The position numbers and the translations under genes were made by a program. Shown piece after piece: positions 1-5,998 of a stretch of DNA of 8,135 nucleotides. Numbering within the stretch: the stretch's first letter is position 1; each line of letters begins with the position of its first letter. The notes below the pieces were generated by a model. It ran no database searches, had not been told where the DNA came from, and worked only from the letters and a program-made list of their open reading frames with translations. Where the stretch lies: contig DGKJ01000072.1 of the NCBI GenBank assembly GCA_002387735.1, positions 1 through 8,135 on the forward strand, written 5' to 3'. The stretch comes from Bacteriovoracaceae bacterium UBA4573. GTDB lineage: Bacteria > Bdellovibrionota > UBA1018 > UBA923.

Positions 1-781
1 AAATACTAACGTAAAAGGCATCGTCGTACGTATAAACTCTCCAGGCGGATCGGTCGCGCCGTCGCAGGAAATTTTTGAAGCCATTCGGTCTGCCGACAAA
101 ATTAAACCCGTTTTTGCTTCGATGGCCAGCCTCGCGGCAAGTGGTGGGTACTACGCAGCTCTGGGAGCGCGAAAGATATACGCCAATCCGGGTACCATTA
201 CGGGAAGTATTGGCGTGATCATGGGGTTTGCGAATTTAACAAGATTGTACGATTGGGCGAAGATAACCCCCTACACCATTAAAACAGGGAAATTTAAAGA
301 TCTAGGCTCACCCACCCGTGAAATGACAATGGAAGACCGAGAGTTACTCCAGTCGATGATGGACAATGTTTTAACCCAGTTCCGCAAGGCGGTTGCTGAG
401 GCTCGAAAGATGCCCATGGAAAAAGTGATCGAACTTTCCGATGGCAGAATATTTTCAGGGGAACAAGCAAAAGCAGTAAAGTTAATCGACGAAACCGCGG
501 GAATGCAGGATGTTGTAAAAAATCTAGCAAAAGACCTGGGCATGTCCGGTAAACCCCGTACGATTCGCCCTCACCGCGATAAGAATTTTTTACAGATGTT
601 AACTCAAGAAAGTCCAGACGATGAAGCTTCGGCGGGTCTGTCCGGCACCGTTAAGGATTTGTTGTCCTTGGCGCGAATTGCCAGTCGAGCATTAACCGGA
701 GAGGCTTCTTCCTTCGAACATGATGCTTCGTCGATGTGGGGCCCTCAATTCATTATTTCGAATGCAGCTTTTACTCAATAA
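1..781 (+). CDS. sppA: Signal peptide peptidase SppA, 3' part (5' end outside window)
   Basis: Member of the S49 protease family, which degrades cleaved signal peptides and other membrane peptides at the periplasmic face of the inner membrane. The open frame runs from base 2 to the TAA at 779-781 (259 residues visible). The ATG at 122 is internal, because conserved SppA sequence (INSPGGSVAPSQEIF) lies upstream of it. The nucleophile is the Ser of AASGGYY (codon 140-142). The general base is the Lys of KFKDLGSP (codon 296-298), 52 residues later, the same spacing as Ser147/Lys199 of Bacillus SppA. GSIGVIM, SPTREMT and DGRIFSGEQAKAVKLIDE are also family landmarks. The N-terminal membrane anchor is missing only because of the window edge. 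About 50 residues after the conserved core are unremarkable. The end overlaps the next gene, so this is probably the upstream member of an operon with it and rsmB. Confidence 0.95.
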   Translation, partial: NTNVKGIVVRINSPGGSVAPSQEIFEAIRSADKIKPVFASMASLAASGGYYAALGARKIYANPGTITGSIGVIMGFANLTRLYDWAKITPYTIKTGKFKDLGSPTREMTMEDRELLQSMMDNVLTQFRKAVAEARKMPMEKVIELSDGRIFSGEQAKAVKLIDETAGMQDVVKNLAKDLGMSGKPRTIRPHRDKNFLQMLTQESPDDEASAGLSGTVKDLLSLARIASRALTGEASSFEHDASSMWGPQFIISNAAFTQ

Positions 782-1277
782 ATTATTAATCTTAGTTGCC
801 GTTTCGCTCGCGTTGGCGCCGAAGGAAGCCGTGAGTGCTAGCGGCGAATTAGAGTTGGTCTCACTCGGACCCTCGGTTACCGTATTGGCGAATCTTGAAC
901 ATCGTGTGCTGCGAAAAAAAGATGGCACTCGCGCCCACGAGTTAGCGGAAATTTATATGCTTCTCAATCGATGTCGGGAACTGCGAAAACTAGCGATCGA
1001 CGCAGAAAAAAAAGTGACGCAGTTAGCTTCGTTGTGTGACGAAAAGTTAGAATCCAAAGTTGATCCCGAAGACCGATCAGAATTAGCACAATATTTGGCT
1101 TTTCGATCGCACGCAAACCCGGGTCCCAAAGAATTTTCGGTCGTTAGTCACATGCCCGAAGCCCGCTATGTTTACATGAAGCGTCTCGGAGATCTACGAA
1201 CTCGTGGTCGTTCTACCGCGCCTCAGAATATGTTTTATGAGGAATTGGTCAAAGAATTCTTGGAGACTTCTTGGTAA
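762..1277 (+). CDS. Small exported protein of unknown function
   Basis: Not recognised. With the ATG at 762 it has 171 residues. The N-terminus is a Sec-type signal peptide: a short Lys-containing n-region, a hydrophobic stretch of about residues 8-19, and AVSA before a probable cut after residue 26. The mature part is mostly charged and helix-rich (about residues 55-115) with two cysteines, Cys71 and Cys92, that could form a disulfide in the periplasm. A second possible start is the ATG at 720, giving 185 residues and an Arg-Arg-containing n-region. I prefer 762 because it gives a normal signal peptide, but neither start has a convincing Shine-Dalgarno site. The gene overlaps the end of sppA by 20 bases and the start of rsmB by 7, so translation is probably coupled. 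A folding or quality-control role beside SppA is only a guess. Confidence 0.75.
   Translation: MQLLLNKLLILVAVSLALAPKEAVSASGELELVSLGPSVTVLANLEHRVLRKKDGTRAHELAEIYMLLNRCRELRKLAIDAEKKVTQLASLCDEKLESKVDPEDRSELAQYLAFRSHANPGPKEFSVVSHMPEARYVYMKRLGDLRTRGRSTAPQNMFYEELVKEFLETSW
1262..1266 (+). promoter_or_regulatory. Shine-Dalgarno site for the TTG start of the RsmB-like gene
   Basis: GGAGA lies 4 bases before the TTG at 1271, inside the last codons of the upstream gene. It supports the TTG as the true start, because no in-frame ATG lies near the conserved VRFLAFQAIEKIM sequence. Confidence 0.6.
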
Positions 1278-2620
1278 GTGCGGTTCGATTTCTTGCATTT
1301 CAAGCGATTGAGAAGATTATGGACGCCCCCGGCGTCGGTGATTGGGATGAGGGAGTTCATCTCGAAGGTCCTGATCAGGCGCTCTTCCATGATATAGTGC
1401 AGGGCACTTTGCGTAACTGGCGCTTTCTTGAAAAATGCGTAAAAAGTCATTGCACCAGACCACCTAAACGAAACATGACCTACGTACTTTACACTTCGGC
1501 TTATCAGATCATTTTTTATGACCGGGTTCCCGAATACGCGGTATTCGCTGAAGCTAAAAAAGTAGCGCAACGAATCGGATTTTCACCCGATGAAGAACGT
1601 TTTCTTAGTGCGGTACTAAAACGCATTGCAGAGAACAAAAGTAACTATCGAGACGTTCACGAAAAAACGCTCGAAAGATTGCGGCTCGGAGGCGAGTTCC
1701 AAGACGGTGACCTCGATATACTCAATGTGAGTGATGACCTGTTAAATCTTTTAAAGAAAGGGCCGAAGGGTTCATTTAAAACAGTGGTTCAATGTTTGGT
1801 TCAAATGAAAAAGATCCCAGCCGTCGTTGGTATTGAGCTGCCATCAGTGACCGGCGACAAACCGTTCGAAGACACTGTGTTAAAAAAGGATTCCGCCATC
1901 GCGCCCCTTCTTAGTGAGTATCGCGGATCTAGTGTGGATGGATCGATTTTTCGGGTTCAGAGTGAAACAAGCCAGTTTTCTTGTAACCTATTTGCAAAAG
2001 AAATTAAGAGCGCCTTCCAAAAAGGGACAAAAAAAATTCGTATTCTTGATGTGGCTGCCGGAAAGGGCGGAAAATTGTTTGGCACTCTTTTACATTTGTA
2101 TGGGGATGCTAATAATCTTGGGCCTCTCGAGTGGGTGGCTACCGATCGTTCAGAACGACAACTTAGAATGTTACGCTCTGAGTGGGAAAATGCCAAAAAA
2201 AACTGGGCCGTCGCATTTGATAAACTCGAAATTAAGAGTGTTGTTCACGATTGGAAGCAACCGTTTAGTAGCGACGAATCTTTTGACTTCATCTGGCTCG
2301 ATGCGCCATGTACCGGTTTCGGGACACTGGCTAAACACCCGGAAATAGCGCTTTTGCGGGGAAGCCAACCGCAGGTAGCGGTCAAAGAACTAGCTGAACT
2401 GCAAAAGGAAATGCTAAAGCAATCAGTCGAACATTTGAAAAAAAGTGGGCGCTATTTCTATTCGGTGTGTACGCTTTCCGAGGCTGAGACTGTAGGGCAG
2501 CGCGATTATCTTGAAAAACTACTAGCTCGTAAAAGCGTAGAAACTCGTTCCGAGTGGGTCTTTTGGCCGGGTAGCGAGCCAGCCCCGCTCTCGGAAGGGT
2601 TCTACCTCACCGTGCTTTGA
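1271..2620 (+). CDS. rsmB: RsmB/Sun-type 16S rRNA (cytosine-C5) methyltransferase
   Basis: Predicted SAM-dependent RNA m5C methyltransferase; E. coli RsmB modifies C967 of 16S rRNA. The 449 residues have the RsmB layout. A NusB-like helical RNA-binding domain spans about residues 3-122, with HDIVQGTLRNW and VPEYAVFAEAKKVAQ as landmarks. A linker follows, then a Rossmann methyltransferase domain from about 225. RVQSETSQFS corresponds to the pre-motif I loop, and motif I is DVAAGKGGK (260-268). Motif IV is DAPCTG with Cys347 (product release), and motif VI is YSVCTLSEAE with Cys400 as the expected catalytic nucleophile. The C-terminus GFYLTVL matches the family end. In motif I the usual Ala-Pro of AAPGGK is replaced by Gly-Lys. 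The start is TTG, overlapping the upstream stop by 7 bases. The 3' end overlaps the convergent binding-protein gene by 14 bases. Family assignment is firm; the exact rRNA target is inferred. Confidence 0.9.
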   Translation: MVSAVRFLAFQAIEKIMDAPGVGDWDEGVHLEGPDQALFHDIVQGTLRNWRFLEKCVKSHCTRPPKRNMTYVLYTSAYQIIFYDRVPEYAVFAEAKKVAQRIGFSPDEERFLSAVLKRIAENKSNYRDVHEKTLERLRLGGEFQDGDLDILNVSDDLLNLLKKGPKGSFKTVVQCLVQMKKIPAVVGIELPSVTGDKPFEDTVLKKDSAIAPLLSEYRGSSVDGSIFRVQSETSQFSCNLFAKEIKSAFQKGTKKIRILDVAAGKGGKLFGTLLHLYGDANNLGPLEWVATDRSERQLRMLRSEWENAKKNWAVAFDKLEIKSVVHDWKQPFSSDESFDFIWLDAPCTGFGTLAKHPEIALLRGSQPQVAVKELAELQKEMLKQSVEHLKKSGRYFYSVCTLSEAETVGQRDYLEKLLARKSVETRSEWVFWPGSEPAPLSEGFYLTVL

Positions 2621-4097
2621 ATGGGGCATCGAGCGTGGCTTTTTTCAGATAAAGCGATGTCATCGGATTTAGAATTACGTTTTTGAGTTCAGGTTTCTGT
2701 AAATATTCGAAGCGTCGAAAATAAAGTGGTATGATCGGCTGTTCACGTGAAAAAATTAAGGCGGCTTTTCGCCAATTGCTCTGTTCGACCGCTTTGTCGT
2801 ATTCGAGGTTGGACCACCTACCGAGATTTTGGGGATGCGAGCTGGTAAGAAGCTTGAAATAGTAACTCGAGCTCCAGATCGGAGGGCCATATGAATTCAA
2901 AAATAATGGGAAGGGTCGTTCCTTCAGTTTGGCCCAGTAGGTTTTAACATCGTGGGTAATCAAGGTCGCGTCGATGTGTAGCTTTTTTTTAAACTCATTC
3001 TGAATAAGTTCAACTAAATTGCGATTCGAGCCTTTTTCGTAAAACGCAAAATCAAAACGTGCGCCGGCAAGGGTGCCGGTAGACGGTAATGAATAAGCGG
3101 CGTCAGTTTCCGTGATCGGCTGGTCCGGACTTAAATTTTTCGAAGGTGTGGCGAGACCGTCTAACACCCGTTCGATTGATCTACGATCAATGGCTTCAGC
3201 TATTATTCTACGGTTACTGGTTACGGAAAATAGAGAATGACCGAGATCCATCGCCAAATAAATGAGTACGGGCGCTTTTACAGAGCGGTAGTCAGCATGA
3301 GACCGAATTTTGAGTCGATCAACGCCTGCAAGGTCGGTCATGAAATGAAGGCGTCCAGTTTCATAAAGGCGAAGCGCGGTCGAGTCGTCTGCTATAACCA
3401 GAAATTCTATTTTTTTTAGTGTCCCTGGCGATCGGTGATGAGAATTAGGCGCCAACGTGAATCCAGTACCGAGGTTGCCAGAAGTAATGCGATAGGGGCC
3501 GTTCACGGGTATCGTAGCAGCGTTTTTGGTCCATTTTTCGCCATGAAGTTCAAGGTGCGACGAGGAAACCGGGAAAGTACACCAATGAGTGAAGAGGGCT
3601 GGTTCTAGAGCGACATTCTTTTTGGTTATGATTTCGAGTGTGTTCGCGTCGGAAGCTCGGTACGAAGCAACGTCATCGAGCAAAGCGCTGTAGCTTGATG
3701 CGAGCTCCTTGCTTCGCAAACGATTCCAAGCATAGACATAGTCTTGCGCAGTCAAGGCGAGTCCGTCGGACCATTTGAGTCGCGGCTTAAGTCTAATTTC
3801 CCATCGTGAAGGTCCGATTTGTTTTGGCAGTTTTAGCGCTTGAGCGGGTACGACTCTTCCGTCTGCGGAAATTTCATACAGCCCCTCCACCACGTTATTG
3901 ATCAGATGAATCGGCACATCGCCTCGCGTCCAATCGAGCGACTCGGCTTCGAAAGCCAGACGGACGGAAACCCCGATCGAGTTCCGTGGAGCATTCGCGG
4001 GAGATTTATTCTTTTTAGCAGCCTCGGCGGGCGCAGCAAAAAGAACGAGTGCACAAATGTAGGCAAGGCCAAAGTGACCAAAGCGGATGGGGGGCAT
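2607..4097 (-). CDS. Family-5 (oligopeptide/dipeptide type) ABC transporter substrate-binding protein
   Basis: Periplasmic solute receptor of the SBP_bac_5 family (OppA, DppA, MppA, NikA), which hands peptides or related ligands to an ABC importer. The 496 residues begin with a signal peptide: hydrophobic core about residues 9-22, and PAEA before a cut near residue 26. Mature landmarks are NNVVEGLYE (67-75), LKWSDGLALTAQDYVYAWNRL (107-127, the W-DG-TA-D signature), VNGPYRI (198-204), LAMDL (281-285) and REQPIIPLYF (451-460). The overall pattern resembles OppA/MppA more than NikA, but the ligand cannot be read from the sequence. No permease or ATPase gene is adjacent, so it either serves a transporter encoded elsewhere or has another role, such as murein-peptide sensing. 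The ATG at 4097 has a good AGGAG four bases upstream. The 3' end overlaps rsmB. Confidence 0.9.
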   Translation of the reverse strand: MPPIRFGHFGLAYICALVLFAAPAEAAKKNKSPANAPRNSIGVSVRLAFEAESLDWTRGDVPIHLINNVVEGLYEISADGRVVPAQALKLPKQIGPSRWEIRLKPRLKWSDGLALTAQDYVYAWNRLRSKELASSYSALLDDVASYRASDANTLEIITKKNVALEPALFTHWCTFPVSSSHLELHGEKWTKNAATIPVNGPYRITSGNLGTGFTLAPNSHHRSPGTLKKIEFLVIADDSTALRLYETGRLHFMTDLAGVDRLKIRSHADYRSVKAPVLIYLAMDLGHSLFSVTSNRRIIAEAIDRRSIERVLDGLATPSKNLSPDQPITETDAAYSLPSTGTLAGARFDFAFYEKGSNRNLVELIQNEFKKKLHIDATLITHDVKTYWAKLKERPFPLFLNSYGPPIWSSSYYFKLLTSSHPQNLGRWSNLEYDKAVEQSNWRKAALIFSREQPIIPLYFRRFEYLQKPELKNVILNPMTSLYLKKATLDAPFKAR

Positions 4098-4101
4098 TTT
4101 G

Positions 4102-4106
4102 CTCCT
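4102..4106 (-). promoter_or_regulatory. Shine-Dalgarno site of the binding-protein gene
   Basis: On the minus strand AGGAG lies four bases before the ATG at 4097-4095. It fixes the start and gives an intact signal peptide. Confidence 0.7.
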
Positions 4107-4140
4107 AGCTTCGAAAATGGTGTCGATTCGGCACCAACTC

Positions 4141-4170
4141 AGTGTAGCAAAATCAACGAGTTAGATCCAA
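4141..4170 (-). promoter_or_regulatory. Putative extended -10 promoter for the binding-protein gene
   Basis: On the minus strand TACACT (4146-4141, 4 of 6 to TATAAT) is preceded by TGC, an extended -10 motif. A weak -35, TTGGAT, lies at 4170-4165 with an 18-base spacer. The start point would fall near 4134, leaving a leader of about 37 bases that includes the Shine-Dalgarno site. Read by eye only. Confidence 0.4.
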
Positions 4171-4325
4171 CGCTTTGGTGGCACGGACCTTGAAGTATGG
4201 TCTGATTCGAGATGGCGCCGCGAGGGCAATGAAAGTTGAATTCGCGGGAACTTAGAGCAGTTGAAGCAGTACGTAGTCAGGGGTTGTCGGTCGGTCATCT
4301 TCCTTTCCATAAATACTTCAGAAAA

Positions 4326-4409
4326 ATGAAAAACCTACCGTGCACCGCTGGTTCCCCGAAAGGGGGCCAGCCGGCATTACTTTTTAAGTCAGGTTGGTCG
4401 CTAGATTGA
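4326..4409 (+). CDS. Possible 27-codon upstream ORF (leader peptide?)
   Basis: An ATG at 4326 opens a 27-codon frame ending in TGA at 4407-4409, 34 bases before the glycosyltransferase start. It has no Shine-Dalgarno site. The peptide (starts MKNLPCTAG, ends SGWSLD) matches nothing I know. The strong hairpin at 4341-4376 lies inside it, so ribosome passage would melt that structure. It may be chance: short frames of this size are common in non-coding DNA. Confidence 0.15.
   Translation: MKNLPCTAGSPKGGQPALLFKSGWSLD
4341..4376 (+). other. Strong hairpin with GAAA tetraloop (candidate structured RNA element)
   Basis: The arms GCTGG (4347-4351) and CCAGC (4367-4371) pair perfectly. Above them CCCC (4354-4357) pairs with GGGG (4362-4365) around a GAAA loop of the GNRA class, with a T-G wobble and one bulged T between the two blocks. 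TGC/GCA and CC/GG at the base can extend the stem with small bulges. A T5 run starts only 4 bases after the extended stem, as in a poor intrinsic terminator or attenuator. On the minus strand, T runs follow the stem only after a gap of 9 or more bases. I do not recognise it as a known riboswitch. Confidence 0.5.
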
Positions 4410-4434
4410 CATCAATGCACGCGTTTCATAGCGT
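4406..4434 (+). promoter_or_regulatory. Putative sigma70-type promoter of the GT2 gene
   Basis: A perfect TTGACA -35 (4406-4411) is followed by a 17-base spacer and TAGCGT (4429-4434, 3 of 6 to TATAAT). The ATG at 4444 is only nine bases after the -10, so transcription would begin within a few bases of the start codon and give an almost leaderless mRNA. The GGTGGG just before ATG is at best a weak Shine-Dalgarno site. Confidence 0.4.
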
Positions 4435-4443
4435 CGGTGGGAA

Positions 4444-5271
4444 ATGAAAAAGACTATTTTGCTTGTGATCCCTTGCTTTAATCCTAGCGCTGCAGGGTGG
4501 CGGGGGCTCAGTCAATATCTCGAGCGATTAACAGGGCTCGCGCTACGAACGGCGCCGCACTTAGAATTTCAAGCTATTGTAGTAGACGATGGATCAACGC
4601 TTTGGTGTGAGCCCCCGGAGTTAGAAAAAGATCGCCCGTACCAGCTGGTGCGACTCGAAAAAAATCTAGGCAAAGGTGGGGCCATTGGGCGAATTTTAGA
4701 GTTGAGTCATGATCGATATGACTTATTGGCTATTACCGATTTCGACACCCCCTACAGTGAACGTGACCTACTGGGGATGTGCTGTTTGGTAGAGTGGAAC
4801 GCAGTTCAAGTTTGCATCGGTGATCGCTCAATGGACAGTTCCTATGAAACTTCTGTGGGGCCCGGTCGTTTACTATTTCACAGGGCTGGTCGTCTTCTCG
4901 TTCGCACCATGATTGCAGGTGGGTTCAGTGACACCCAGTGTGGTATCAAAGTTTACTCCTATCCGTTTGTTAAAAAAATCGCAGCAGTGGCCAGAATCCG
5001 AGGATTCCTTTTTGACTTGGAATGGGTCTATATCGCACTCAAACACGGATTGACGGTTGCGAGATGGCCCGTTGCGATTTCGGAAAAACACCAGTCTGGA
5101 AAATGGTTTTCAAAAAGGTATTTTAAGTGTTTTTTCGAACTTATGCACATTATTGTAGGAATATTAAGTTCGAAGTACAAAACCTCTGAACTACAGATTT
5201 TGCTAAAGAAAGCTCGACTTAGTCACACTGGTCTTGGAGACCATTCAAAAAATGCAGAATTCTATTGTTAG
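4444..5271 (+). CDS. GT2 glycosyltransferase of the DPM1/ALG5 type (polyprenyl-phosphate sugar synthase-like)
   Basis: Predicted GT-A fold enzyme that moves a sugar from a nucleotide donor, most likely to a polyprenyl phosphate at the cytoplasmic membrane face. The 275 residues show the family order: VIPCFN (8-13), VVDDGS (46-51, nucleotide binding), NLGKGGAI (74-81), TDFDTPYS with the metal-binding Asp99-x-Asp101, GDR (126-128), and the DTQCGIKVYS block (163-172) typical of ALG5/DPM1 relatives. GFLFDLEWVYIALKHGL (187-203) carries the late acidic pair, and RWPVA follows. No clear membrane span is seen apart from a modest hydrophobic patch near residues 232-242, so it is probably peripheral. 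The sugar cannot be deduced. The start at 4444 is well supported by the N-terminal strand motif. The end overlaps the methyltransferase gene, and a GT-C-like membrane protein nearby could use the lipid-linked product. Confidence 0.85.
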   Translation: MKKTILLVIPCFNPSAAGWRGLSQYLERLTGLALRTAPHLEFQAIVVDDGSTLWCEPPELEKDRPYQLVRLEKNLGKGGAIGRILELSHDRYDLLAITDFDTPYSERDLLGMCCLVEWNAVQVCIGDRSMDSSYETSVGPGRLLFHRAGRLLVRTMIAGGFSDTQCGIKVYSYPFVKKIAAVARIRGFLFDLEWVYIALKHGLTVARWPVAISEKHQSGKWFSKRYFKCFFELMHIIVGILSSKYKTSELQILLKKARLSHTGLGDHSKNAEFYC

Positions 5272-5998
5272 GAAAGAAAAAGACCTTGCGGAGATTCCGG
5301 GAAACTATCAGCGAACGGCTCTCGCAAATGGAAAATTTTACCAAAAAGCTTGGCACCGATCCCGCCTTGAGTTTGTAAGGAAGACAATTTCAATCCGAGA
5401 AAACGACGTCGTCGCCGATATTGGCTGTGGAAGCGGAATCGTAGTTGAAGAGATTGCGCCCTTCGTTAAAAAAGTCTACGGCATTGATAGTTCAGCGAGG
5501 GCCGTGAAGTACTGTGAAGATTATTTTTCAAATTATGGTAATGTCGAAATACTAAATGGGGAACTTAGTAAGACCAACATATTGCCCGGGACTATTTCAA
5601 AAATAGTCTGTCTAGAAGTTCTTGAACACGTTTATGAAGCGCAGCTCCCAAGTATATTTGCCCACTGGCGAAGTTTGTTAAAGGCTGGGGGAGAAGTACT
5701 TATTACGACTCCTAACGACTTTTCAATTTGGCCGCTTCTCGAGTGGTCGGTAGATCGTATGAAATTATTTCCAAAAATGGCCGAAGACCAACACGTAAGT
5801 CATTGGTCGCGGAGGAAAATGTGCAAAATTCTGAAAGAAAACGGGTTTGACGTAATGAGATCAGGGACATTCAACCTTTTATCTCCAGTCGCGTTTTCCG
5901 TTATCGGTCAATTGGGCAGAGTGGTTCTAGAGATCGAAAAGACGTCCCTAAAAGAGTTTGGTCCTCTTGTTTGGGTTGTGGCACGCCGTTCTATTTAA
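5252..5998 (+). CDS. Class I SAM-dependent methyltransferase (Methyltransf_11/UbiG-like)
   Basis: 248 residues from the ATG at 5252. A Rossmann methyltransferase core is clear: VVADIGCGSGIV (53-64, motif I, SAM binding), VYGIDSS (75-81, motif II acidic residue), VCLEVLEHV (119-127, the EVLEHV motif of UbiG-like enzymes) and LKAGGEVLITTPN (143-155). The region after residue 160 (WPLLEW, HVSHWSRRKMCKILKENGF) resembles methyltransferases acting on sugars or lipid-linked substrates in glycan loci, but the acceptor is unknown. A TTG at 5234 would add six residues. I prefer the ATG because GGAGA lies upstream at 5236-5240, although its spacing of 11 bases is long. It overlaps the GT2 gene by 20 bases, so the two are probably translated together. 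The 3' end overlaps the convergent membrane protein gene by eight bases. Confidence 0.85.
   Translation: MQNSIVRKEKDLAEIPGNYQRTALANGKFYQKAWHRSRLEFVRKTISIRENDVVADIGCGSGIVVEEIAPFVKKVYGIDSSARAVKYCEDYFSNYGNVEILNGELSKTNILPGTISKIVCLEVLEHVYEAQLPSIFAHWRSLLKAGGEVLITTPNDFSIWPLLEWSVDRMKLFPKMAEDQHVSHWSRRKMCKILKENGFDVMRSGTFNLLSPVAFSVIGQLGRVVLEIEKTSLKEFGPLVWVVARRSI

Larger units (their letters stand above)
4098..4443. other. 346-bp intergenic region between divergent genes
   Basis: No convincing protein gene is seen here. From left to right it holds the ribosome binding site and promoter of the minus-strand binding-protein gene (4102-4170). A featureless stretch follows (about 4171-4280), then a weak plus-strand promoter-like pair: TTGTCG at 4284-4289, an 18-base spacer and CATAAA at 4308-4313. 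Next come a possible 27-codon ORF, a strong hairpin at 4341-4376, a T5 run at 4381-4385, and a TTGACA promoter just before the glycosyltransferase gene. The last 120 bases could act as a structured leader of that gene. Confidence 0.6.

Noticed and set aside
1914..2348. Plus-strand frame of 144 codons inside the RsmB-like gene
   Set aside because: It overlaps the methyltransferase motifs I and IV in another frame and shows no domain of its own.
2620..2650. T6 run after the RsmB-like stop as an intrinsic terminator
   Set aside because: The GC-rich bases before the T run do not form a stem, and the run encodes lysines of the opposite gene.
3840..4193. Plus-strand open frame of 117 codons
   Set aside because: Most of it lies antisense to the binding-protein gene, whose frame has clear family motifs and a signal peptide; the plus-strand product looks like nothing and has no start signals.
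4161..4310. Minus-strand frame of 49 codons (begins MERKMTD) upstream of the binding-protein gene
   Set aside because: Its ATG has no well-placed Shine-Dalgarno site, the composition of the second half (many Ser, Arg, Pro, His) is not protein-like, and the predicted promoter of the binding-protein gene overlaps its end.
4326..4441. c-di-GMP (GEMM) or preQ1 riboswitch in the leader
   Set aside because: The conserved core words of these classes are absent on both strands, although the GNRA hairpin and long-range pairing looked suggestive at first.
4168..4607. Shared 13-base word CAACGCTTTGGTG at 4168-4180 and 4595-4607
   Set aside because: About one such pair is expected by chance in a window of this size; one copy is in coding sequence and the neighbouring bases give no longer repeat.
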